Shown here: positions 34,387 to 43,140 of the stretch, one piece after another
How the letters are laid out: every line of letters starts with the position of its first letter
How positions within the stretch are numbered: position 1 is the stretch's first letter
From: Membranipora membranacea
Taxonomy: Eukaryota; Bryozoa; Gymnolaemata; Cheilostomatida; Membraniporidae
Length of the DNA: 64,000 nucleotides
Reading direction: 5' to 3'
Assembly (NCBI GenBank): GCA_914767715.1
Contig: OU612067.1
Coordinates: 27,750,162 to 27,814,161, forward strand
Made by a program: the position numbers and the translations under genes
Notes under the pieces: generated by a model
The model's input: only the letters and a program-made list of their open reading frames with translations
Told to the model about the DNA's origin: nothing
The model's database searches: none

Positions 34387-37119
34387 GGGGAGACCGGGGT
34401 AATATGGGCATGTTTTTTTCAAACTGCAAATTTATACAGTATTTTTTCCCCTAGGATAACATAATTTGACACCAAGTATCAGCACAGATGTATAATCTTC
34501 ATACTCCTTGGAATTTACACTAGGTTTATTCTTTTTCGCGTGAGAGCTTGACTTGCGATTTAGGTGAGCGGCCCATTTTCTCCCGGATACCGGGGTAAAA
34601 TGAGCCTAGGAATTTACATGTTAAAAGCTGAAAAAAAAAATGAAAGTTTGTATTTTCATACTTTATTGCTAGTAATTGAAATAACTAAATAATAAAACAG
34701 CTTTAAGGTTATATTCAGTCTTTTATAACGCAGACATTACGTACATAGGCATTATCTTAGGTTGTATGAGTTCAGTTTATAGGGGATGGTGATGCCGCCC
34801 CGCTGGCGCATTGTGTTGGCATTGCTAACTGGTGGAGGAAGAATCATGGCCAACTGTGCTCGATCAACACACTTGCAGTCTAGTATATCAGGTTTTGTGA
34901 ATCTTCCATTCGAGTATCTATAAAAGTCCAGCTTTAATTCATCCTCGCTGACTTCTAAGAGTTCTCCGACATAGAAAACGGATGACTTCTTTTGTGGGAA
35001 CTCAACGAGTGCAAACCTTCCTACTGTTACATCATCATCAAGAACCAACTCTTCATCTGGGTCTTCACTATCCGTTGAGACTGGTGTATCACTAGAATCT
35101 TCACTATCATCATTGTCAGCTGGTATGAGTTTGCGCTTGTGTGGAGGCTTTCTTTTGGTTATGATGATTCCTGAGGTGGAGGGTTGCTCGTTATCAATCT
35201 CGACTGTTGTTCCCGAGTCGGTGTTATCAGGTTTCTGAGGAGTGGCTGTTAGAATGGTAGTCGTAGTTCTCTTCCTTTTTGTAGCACTGAGTTTTCTAGG
35301 TGGAGCCTTAGGTAGCGATGGGAGTGGTGAGACAACAGTTTCCTGGGGAGCAGTTTCTGGGTCAGGGTCGGTCTGTAACATGGCATGACATGAAGTCATG
35401 ATCGTGAAATATCTCAGGGTTGATTGGGTAAATGCCGGTAGCTGCGAATCCACTAGTAATATTTGATGGTGTCATGGCTTTCATATATGCCTCTCCACTA
35501 CACTCCGCTACATTGTACATTGAGAAAGTTTTTCCAGGGTTTGTCACCATCCATGCGTCAAGGAAAGTATTATAATACTTCTTGAAAGGCCCAAACACAC
35601 TTACATCGAGGGGCTGCAGCCTATGGCTGCAATGGGGTGGGAATGTTAGCATGGTCAAGTTGTTCTGTTTAGCTAACTTGACAGCTTCAATGGATATGTG
35701 ACTCGAATGGTTATCTACGATGAGTAGCTTAGGCTTCTGGTTGTTCCCAAAATGACTGATGAAGTGCTGTAGGACCTTCGGGAATAAGTCGTTATTCATC
35801 CAGCCACTGGGATTGGCTAAGCCCAAGGAACCACTTGGAGCACCAATCAACATATTATCCTTGAAATTTACTCTTGGAAAGACATAGGCTGGTGGTAGGC
35901 TCTGTCCTGAGGCACTGATACATGAAACCATGGTTATTGTCATCCCTCTTTCGGCACTCGTAATTTGACCTAGTTGTTTTACTCCTCTTTGAGCTAGAAC
36001 CCTCTGGACTTTCTGAACAGTTGAGTTGGCCGTTTCGTCCAGATTGAATATGCAGTCAGGGGTAAACTCATATTTTCTCATAACAGTCTCAAGATTACTA
36101 AAGAACTCTTTCACCGTTGCTCTGTTAAATGCTGATGCTCTACCAAGGCTTGTGGCCTCTGGTGACCTCAAACTCAAAGCATTGTTACGATTTCTAAATC
36201 CGAACAGCCAGTCTTCTCCTACCATTTTCTCAGCATTCCATGTTTTAGGAATATTATCTTTATGTAGATTGACAGCATAGCTGTATGCTAACTCCCTAGT
36301 TTTGATCAAGTTCAGCCCATGGAATATTCTCGAACAGTCCAAAACATATTCACAGAGTTTCGCCTCTTCATCTTTTGTGAAGATAGCAGTCCTCCCCAGT
36401 TTAGATTTCTGGCGTCCTTCTCCTTCAGCACAAAGAAGATATCTCTGTAGTGTGGCACGTGGGATCGAGTGTTTCTTTCCAGCCTCTCGCTGGCTCATCC
36501 CAGCCTTAACATCGTCTATGGCAGACTGCAGGTCTTCGGATGAAAACTTTGCCCTCTCAGTCGTCCTTGTGCGTTTTCTTGGCATGATTGCAACCTACAA
36601 AGCAAAATCACATTAATCAATACATTGTAGATGTACTAAGATTATGGAAACTAGTAGTTAGATATATCTAAAACTGTTATCCGATGTTTACTGATTAGCG
36701 GGGTAATATGGGCCGGTGGCCCATATTACCCTGGTCTGGATGGCCCATTTAACCCCATGTGATGATTTGAGAGAAAAATAACAATTTATCAAATTGGTGA
36801 GGAGTTGTCATCTCATGCTTGTAAACACAGATTCCTCACATAGTGAGAAATCAATGCATTTAAGTTAGTTCCAACATCATAAAATGCACCAAAGTTATCC
36901 CTGGTCATAGGGGCATCAAGATATTTACTTTTGGATGAGTAAAATTTGTTTTACTTACTGTGCAGAAGGAAAATAGAGCAGAGCTTTCAAAGCCACATGT
37001 ATTTTTCTGAAACATGAAGTACTAAAATATTAGAAAAAGAAAAAATGGAAACAAACAATATTTTAGCCAATCAGCAGGTGGCCCATATTACCCTGTGGCC
37101 CATATTCCCCCAGTCTTCC
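34387..37119 (-). mobile_element. nearly complete pogo element (pogo-2), 2.73 kb
   Basis: Left end GGGGAGACCGGGGTAATATG at 34387 and right end, read inward from 37119, GGAAGACTGGGGGAATATGG form imperfect terminal inverted repeats of 22-23 bases; a TA precedes the left end (34385-34386). The motif GGGGTAATATGGGCC or close variants recurs subterminally: about 34590, 36700, 36719 (reverse) and 37078 (reverse). The uninterrupted target is visible in the plus composite copy near 17165-17190. Between the ends lies one transposase gene on the minus strand (34752-36585). The second TA is TT at the right boundary, a likely mutation. pogo elements move by cut and paste into TA. Confidence 0.82.
34752..36585 (-). 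pseudogene. pogo-family transposase, one frameshift from intact
   Basis: The first frame (36585-35362, 407 codons) carries a psq-type helix-turn-helix (residues about 13-50, SQREAGKKHSIPRATLQRYL), a CENP-B/Tc5-like domain (about 65-140) and the DDE core: FNLDET (D183), LLIVDNHSSH (D291) and HCSHRLQPLDVSVFGPFK (D327), the DDD triad of pogo. It ends at DHDFMSCHVTDRP. The second frame (35453-34752) takes over by a one-base shift within 35362-35450 and adds about 200 residues: Pro/Ser/Thr-rich and basic linker, an acidic run, then a domain with GRFALVEFPQKKSSVFYVGE. All catalytic residues are present and there are no other stops, so this is the best preserved transposase in the window. A programmed shift or small intron could also explain the break. 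Confidence 0.82.
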
Positions 37120-38715
37120 AACATTCTCATTGTGATCCATCACCGCTAATCTGACTCTGCCCTGAAGCTCAAATTTGAATCTCTTAGGTGCTTTTTGTTT
37201 GCCACGCTGTTTATATTCTCTAGAGAACCTGTGAAAAGAATATTGCAAAGTGTAACATATATGATACAACTCCTCGGGAGAATAGTCAAATGCCAGAAAG
37301 CAGGTCTTTGACAAACTTTCATAAAGATTTGGTGAATCCATCTTGCTCAATATTTTCCCAAGAACTTTATGTGCTTCACTACCCTTATGAAGCCGTTCTC
37401 TGTCTTTTTGCTCCTCCCTGTAATATGATTATTTTATATTGTTTTTTATTTATTTATTATTTTTGTTACACAAAATGACTGCATCAGGGCTAGACTAGAC
37501 TAGCAATGGTAAGGACAATTGGCCAATAGGATTGAATTGGGATCGGAGGCAGGGTCCGATGTTCAATGCTCCTCGTAACATAAGGTAAATGGATTCATTT
37601 GCATATTTGTTGACTTACTTGTATTACGGTTCATGTAGGCATCGAGCAAAAGTATCATAACATTCTTCAAAATCGTGTGTGTTCGCGAAATAGAATTTTG
37701 TCTAATCAAACAGGTCTACCAGCAGCTGAGTGTTTCCACCACATTGGGGATGACATGTAACTTAGGAAGTGAACAAGCTTGAATATGATTTTCTATACAC
37801 TATACAATAAATAATCTCTATTTGGACAGTATTTTGCCCTTTCCCTGGACTCGCCAGGATCAGACTTACCATTATCAGTCTCCATGTCAGTGAGAAATCC
37901 TACCGCTTCCTCAAGCGTGTTCATATCCTCCACAACCTCCTCTCCGTCAATTATTATTGTTGCATCCGGGTCCACTAACGCCTTCAGTCTGTTATGTGTG
38001 TTATCCGACCAGTTGGTACTAGGTATGAGTCCGGCGGCAGTAAATGAATCACATATCATGACTTCAGGCATCTGATCCCACGCCTCTGATACCCACTGGC
38101 TGACAGCTAGGTATGATCCCTGGAAGTATGGGAAACAATTTATTAATAGTAGATTAGCACATATTTTCCACAAGCAATCATGACTTCATTTACAACTTCT
38201 TCTACTGTCAGATACTAAAATCAAAAGATCTGCAAAAATAAATACATTCATGAGGAGGCAGGTGCTTGTTCTAGTAATGGAGAACTATGATGGAATATAA
38301 TAAGATACTCACACGCTGGCGATTTCCTTTGTTAGTGAGCTGTTGCTCTGCAGTAGGGATGTCTAGCCATCTATCCACAGCACCAATATTCTATCCTTGA
38401 AGGGTTAATTTAGGGCCACATTGAGGGGTTGAACAAGGGATGTACATCCTCCAGGCAACAGGACAGCATGAGTGTTTGTGAAATTCTGAACTTCCTCCAT
38501 CTTATGGGAAGCAGCACGGTCCATGATGAGCAGAGTAGCGGGATGAAAAATGCTTACTCCTTTAGCCACGGCTATACATACCTATAGAAACATAAAACAA
38601 CCAATGGAACAAAAACATCACCGCCATTGCTGCCATAGCTTTCAAAATTTTAACCTCAATAATAGATGATACAGTTCAAGCTAACTGAAATCAAGGAAAT
38701 AGAGACTTGAAAGGA

Positions 38716-39355
38716 CAGGCCACACTTGGTTGATTTCTCACGAATCGTATAAATTATTCGCGAATACTTTCGTACGAATAGGGATTCCCACGATTTCGTG
38801 AAACGTTGGATGTTCACAATGCACGAATCCGAATCGTGTAAATTTTCACGAAATGTTATCTGATTGGCTGTCAGATTTGATTGATTTCCTGTCTGTTTTG
38901 ATTGATAAGTCAAGGCCATATCTATGTAAACAACTTTGGTTAAAAAGATGGAATGGTGATCAATATGTGGAGCTTCTCATTGATTTGGACCTGGAGCAAG
39001 AGGGAGAAGGGATACAATGACTAATGGGGTATCAAATTGAATAAACATGAGGAGATAGTTGAGCCTAAGCATATCCAGAAGCTGAATCACTGGACTGGTC
39101 GGTATAATAAACAAGAAGAAACAGCTTCTCCTTGGTTTAATTTTTTATTTATGGCTGTATGCCTATGGTTTAGATTGGCTGAGGAGGATTGCACCCATAA
39201 ATCATTAGTCCGAATTTGGGAAATGACAATCATGTGTGGCAGGCTAATATTCTTACGAAATTTAATTGGCAAGAATTAGTGGAAATTTGCACGATCATGT
39301 GGCCTCCGCTGAAATGTGTCATACGATGATTGAGCAATGACATGATAATATGATA
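38716..39355. mobile_element. unidentified ~640-bp insertion in the minus composite copy
   Basis: The plus copy is continuous here (about 15840-15900), so this segment was inserted. Both ends start inward with GGCCACA-like sequence (GGCCACACTTGG at about 38724; reverse GGCCACATGATCG near 39300), a weak hint of inverted termini. It contains CACGAATCG-type repeats (38738-38850) and an 80-codon plus-strand frame (39037-39279) that I do not recognise. Confidence 0.5.
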
Positions 39356-39474
39356 GGTTGGTTCTATAGAATATAGCTTAGGCTCTCATCTCACCTGCTG
39401 GTCACTATATGATATATGATATGTTGGTTCTATAGAATATAGGCTAGGCTCTCATCTCACCTGCTGGTCACTTC
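39352..39474. repeat. ~64-bp tandem duplication
   Basis: The unit GTTGGTTCTATAGAATATAG...CTCACCTGCTGGTCACT occurs at about 39356-39408 and again at about 39422-39473 with a TATGATATATGATAT spacer. The plus composite copy has a single unit, so the duplication is specific to this copy and lies next to the unidentified insertion. Confidence 0.8.
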
Positions 39475-40264
39475 TCGCCTTTCTTCAGTTTTGGTACATC
39501 TTTGAGGTTCTTGAATATAAGCATGGGTGGAAGACACTTTTCTGAGACTGTTACATATGAAGACCAATGTGAACCTCATTCTTTCGTAGCCGGTTGTTTA
39601 TATAAGTACATCTCTGGCGCCCTTGTCTTCATAAGTGGTTGATGAAGACATATCGAAGTAGATGGGAGTTTCGTCCATATTTATAATGTTTCTTGGATCA
39701 ACTTCTACAATTCAAATATATAACAACATTGATTTGTGTCATATAACCCTATAAAAGTAGTGAGCATAACTCAGCGATCTAAAACCATCAACATAAAAAA
39801 GAAGGCCCATGATTCTATTGTGTGTCATTGTGGATTGTTATACATGAATGGAAGGTGCAAGTTGAGATAGCATGCATCTATAAATTGAATTGATTTGGTG
39901 CCTCTACTGCCAATATGTACTGGCAATCACACAATCATCTATTAACATGATAAAATAACGAACGCGATTCAATGTAGATAAGACACAAAGTTAACTTTCT
40001 ATGCGTCTTGACCTGGTCTATGAGAGCTCTACACATCACCGACACATGCATTTCCTGAGACCTTCTGAGCGTGCCCTGTAACCTTCCGACTGGAGAGACC
40101 ATTTCTTTTCAAGAACTTCCTCACCTGTTCAGTGGAGGCAACAAACTACATATCCATACCACGCTCCACAAACATATGCCTGGCGTTGTGGCTAATGTCA
40201 TCCTTGCTCACAATGCTGTTCCTGTGAAGCTACGCAACCTTTTCAAGCAGACTAATGATAGATT

Positions 40265-40535
40265 ATTGAATGGAGAGAATTGTAGTGGGAGTTGTCTCTC
40301 CCGAATCTAATTTCAGGTCGAAGTTCCAGCAGAATCAATATTTGACACATAGAAAGTCCAATTCCTTTTTTAATGATGCTAGCCCATTTAAAACCTCTAG
40401 CCACTGCTGTTCTTGTGAAGCAACGCCACTTCCCATGCAGTCTTATCATTGATTATTGAGTGGGGAGACATGTAGTGGGAGTTGTCTCTCACGAATCTAA
40501 TTCTAGGTCGAAGTTTCAGCAAAATCATTATTTGA
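40265..40535. repeat. two direct repeats upstream of the jerky-like gene, minus copy
   Basis: TGTAGTGGGAGTTGTCTCTC occurs at about 40283 and 40471, each followed by CGAATCTAATT and AGGTCGAAGTT. They correspond to the repeats at 14695-15005 and show that both composite copies contain the upstream region in full. Confidence 0.7.
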
Positions 40536-40729
40536 ATATCTGTACTCTGCCTGATGTTGTGTTGTTTACTCTATGTCACCTGTTCAATTACTTACTATTC
40601 AATTAATCAATTACGTGGCAAATGGAAAAACACACCTGGCAAAGGTAAGTAGAGCGTAATGTTTAAAAGCCAAAAACCTCATTACATTCCTCCTATTAAT
40701 TCACCTTGTAGACCCTCTTTTATTCCGAG

Positions 40730-40764
40730 ATCGCTTCTCGGCCTATTGGCTAAGATCATAGTGT
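40730..40764 (+). ncRNA. U2 snRNA-like 5' head (35 nt), SINE or pseudogene
   Basis: ATCGCTTCTCGGCCTATTGG followed by CTAAGATCATAGTGT matches the 5' end of U2 spliceosomal RNA (AUCGCUUCUCGGCCUUUUGG, then CUAAGAUCA-AGUGU) with about two differences, from memory of the conserved U2 sequence. The similarity ends exactly before the branch-site recognition element GUAGUA, so this is not a functional U2. Beyond it a stem CTGCCA/TGGCAG (40769-40808) and unrelated sequence follow. Possible explanations are a SINE with an snRNA-derived head, a truncated retropseudogene, or a LINE targeting U2. Confidence 0.55.
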
Positions 40765-40893
40765 CACTGCCAATGACTGATTGGTGCCTATTTCAGTTTC
40801 TGGCAGCTTGCTGCCCACTTACGATTAGGAGGTCCCCATGGCCTCACCTCTAGGATGCATTCTAGTTCACTAGGATGTGTCAAAATTCCGCCC

Positions 40894-41275
40894 CATTTTC
40901 CAAGTGTCATTTTCCCACCAAACTATTTCCCCACTTCCCGTTATCCCACTCTACCATTTTCCCACCTGGACATTTTCCCACCGAGCCATTACCCCAGCTG
41001 GTTGATTTCCCACTCTGCCATTTTCCCACCTGGATGGTTTCCAACCAATCATGTTTCCCACCTGGACGTTTTCCCACCCATCAATTTTTCTACTTAGACA
41101 TTTCCTCAACAATCCATTTTCCCAACAAGCCGTTTTCCCAAAAAGTAATATTCTCAATAAGACAATTTCCCACCAAGCAATTTTCCCAACAAGACAAGTT
41201 TCCACAGAGCTGTTTTTCCATCACAACAATTTTTCACCGCACAGTTTTCCTGCGTAGCCTTTTTTCAGGCAAAGC
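40894..41275. repeat. diverged 16-bp minisatellite, core TTTTCCCA
   Basis: About 23 units of 14-18 bases, mostly 16, each with TTTTCCCA(C) followed by 6-8 variable bases: TTTTCCCACCTGGACA, TTTTCCCACCGAGCCA, TTTTCCCACCCATCAA, TTTTCCCAACAAGCCG and so on. The core is kept while the remainder drifts. Because 16 is not a multiple of three and units rarely contain stops, several overlapping frames appear open; they are not genes. TTCCCAC, the complement of GTGGGAA, occurs about eight times. Confidence 0.85.
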
Positions 41276-43140
41276 TGTTCACATATCACAAATCCGTTAA
41301 CAATGTTCAAATCTGGCCAACACTGGAGAAAGTAGCTTTGGAAATAGAGTTTTGAGTTGATTTTATTAGTAGTTGGTTTGTTTTCAATCTGACAAATTCA
41401 ACAAATTAATCGTGCCTATGCCAGTTCTCAAAATTTTTGAGCCATTTAATCATTGCCCAGACTGAAGAGACTATAATATTAACGGTTATTGGCCATATCA
41501 CTCTACAAAATTAAGCTTACGTCATCCCCACATGGCTTTCGGTAATGTTTGTTGTACTGGGGGGTCTTTCAATTAGAAACAGCCAAAATCGCAATCTTAT
41601 CGCTCACTCACTCACTTGATAGAAGTGAAAGTTTGTCAATAAACAATCAGGTAGAGGAGGAGGAAGAGCTCACAATTTTGAACAGGCATTAACTTTTGAA
41701 ATCTCTGCTAGCTAGCTAGCTAAACGTTAACTCCATATCATGCTTCTGCAAAACATTCTCCCTGCCCTTCAGGGGGCCCCTAAGCGAGCTAAAATTAAGG
41801 CACATGTCTATATGAACTAAGCATTAGGTAATTTTTACTCCTCAGAGGGTATTGATAGGTCAAAATAGAATCACAATAAAGAGAAGCCACTAGTTTATAT
41901 GACAGCCTTAGCTGCCGGATAGGCTATGCAGCTCTGGCCAATGTCTTTACTCTCATCTGATTGGCTGCTGGGTGGGAAAGCACACCAGGGCCAATAAGTT
42001 ACCTAGCCTTAGGAGTGAGTGGAGAAAATTAATATGAGAGGGGACTGACTTGGCCTTACACAGCTATAGATTGTTTTTGATTTTTTGGTAGATCTATATG
42101 GTTATAACAGTAGATTTTATGGTCACAGCTTATATTTGGACGTCGGCAGCTGGTTAAGTATAGTTTCTTTGCTTCACTAGTCTTTATACATTACATTAGT
42201 GTTTACTGATTTGGCTAGTTGGTGGGAAAGAGTTACACCAGGCTAAACAAACAGCATAATGTGACTAGGCAGTGACTGACTGAAGAACAGTTTGATAGTG
42301 AACCAAGCGTCTTGACTCTCTTGTCTTAACTCTCTCGAAGCCAACCTAATAATGTTACCTGATGAACCCCTGCCCTTGACATAAATCATTATCATCAATC
42401 ATCGTTGTTGGGGAGGGGCAGCTGATTTACATTACAGCTCGCGTAAATCTGGAATTCGGGCCATGTCAGGAGAAGACAAGTTGAAATTCAGGAACAGTGG
42501 TTATTATTTAAATATAGTACAAGCGTAATAGCAAGGATATGGAGGATATAATTGATTGGCAAAATAAAAAAAATAACATACAGCTTTGTAAAGTTTGTTG
42601 TATGTATTACAATAAGAACATAAACTATATGAGGAGACAGATTCAATAGAATTTGTCTCAGACTTTAATCCAAAAAGGGGCAAAAATGAATGACTGAAGC
42701 TGTCAAGACAAAAATGGTCAGATATTTGAGAATGATGCAGAGATTAAATAAAAAGCTAACATCAAGCCCAGAAAAAATGTTAAAATATTATAATAGCCTA
42801 CTGGCACATGTAATATGAACTGTGATAACAAGCATCGGCACTGCCACAGTGAATGCATAACGAGCTAACTTTCAGAAAAAGTCAACCAACAAGGCGAGTG
42901 AGTGAGCTATGACCTAAAGTAAAAATAATAGTATTTGGGAGTTGTACGCAGGTGATAGGTTTTCCAGCAACTTAGATATAAAATATAAAAAATGTCACTC
43001 GCTATACTTAACCAAAGAAGTTCATTCACATGAAAATCCTTGTCTAAACTAAGTGAAATAACACAGAGTGAACAAACCGAGTACAAGTCCTAGAGTACAA
43101 ACAGTGTAATTGCCTGACAGTAATGAGACGACATCTGCAG
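41276..43140. other. no supported gene
   Basis: Nearly 1.9 kb of A+T-rich sequence without recognisable coding regions or terminal repeats. A GCTAGCTAGCTAGC run is at about 41707-41722. The word TCTTTCAATTAGA near 41565, followed by GCCAAA, also occurs near 5285, a hint of a small dispersed repeat. Confidence 0.4.

Larger units (their letters stand above)
34065..37350 (-). pseudogene. LAVMDHN-family C-terminal exons, minus copy, split by a pogo insertion
   Basis: The right part (37350-37120) reads MDSPNLYESLSKTCFLAFDY, SPEELYHICYTLQYSFHRFS, KAPKRFKFELQGRVRLAVMD then HNENVGR, at which point pogo terminal sequence starts. The left part (34385 to 34065) resumes with TTCTAC..GGTAAGAGAAC, then an exon ENNQEK..GYWSKMSKE, KTQEFKDMVKAAILQASVEP. 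The plus copy (17140-17200) shows the uninterrupted order, confirming that the interruption is an insertion. Function unknown; see the plus copy for family remarks. Confidence 0.5.
37875..40140 (-). pseudogene. jerky/pogo-like (DDE_1) transposase, minus copy
   Basis: Exon pieces read leftward: a CENP-B-type HTH near 40130-40030 (KFLKRNGLSSRKVT-like); the first catalytic block near 39700 (NMDETPIYFDM, Asp 39673-39675 intact, unlike the plus copy); the block with VQPLNVALN near 38440-38400, where the third catalytic Asp is Asn (38420-38422) and a TAA follows; and a C-terminal exon at 38115-37875 (MPEVMICDSFTAAGLIPSTN, then the acidic EEVVEDMNTLEEAVGFL) ending at GTAAGT. About 640 bases of foreign sequence (38716-39355) separate the first two catalytic blocks. 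Non-functional. Confidence 0.78.
33350..40690 (-). mobile_element. composite transposase block, minus-strand copy
   Basis: Inverted counterpart of 14530-19385. Reading leftward from 40690 it holds: the direct repeats (40535-40265), jerky-like exons (40140-37875), the LAVMDHN-family exons (37350-37120 and 34235-34065), the shared non-coding stretch (34045-33865), and P-element-like exons (33826-33490). It is longer than the plus copy because of two insertions, a pogo element at 34387-37119 and about 640 bases of unidentified sequence at 38716-39355. It lacks the BEL/Pao-containing segment of the plus copy. The outer right edge lies 35-40 bases from the U2-like sequence at 40730. Confidence 0.75.

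Noticed and set aside
40730-40920. Functional U2 snRNA gene
   Set aside because: Similarity stops after 35 bases, before the branch-site recognition element, and no Sm site or later stems can be found.
40855-41300. Several overlapping open frames on both strands (His/Phe/Pro-rich repeats)
   Set aside because: They are produced by the 16-bp array, whose unit shifts phase at every repeat and rarely contains stops; no real gene would be open in several frames at once.
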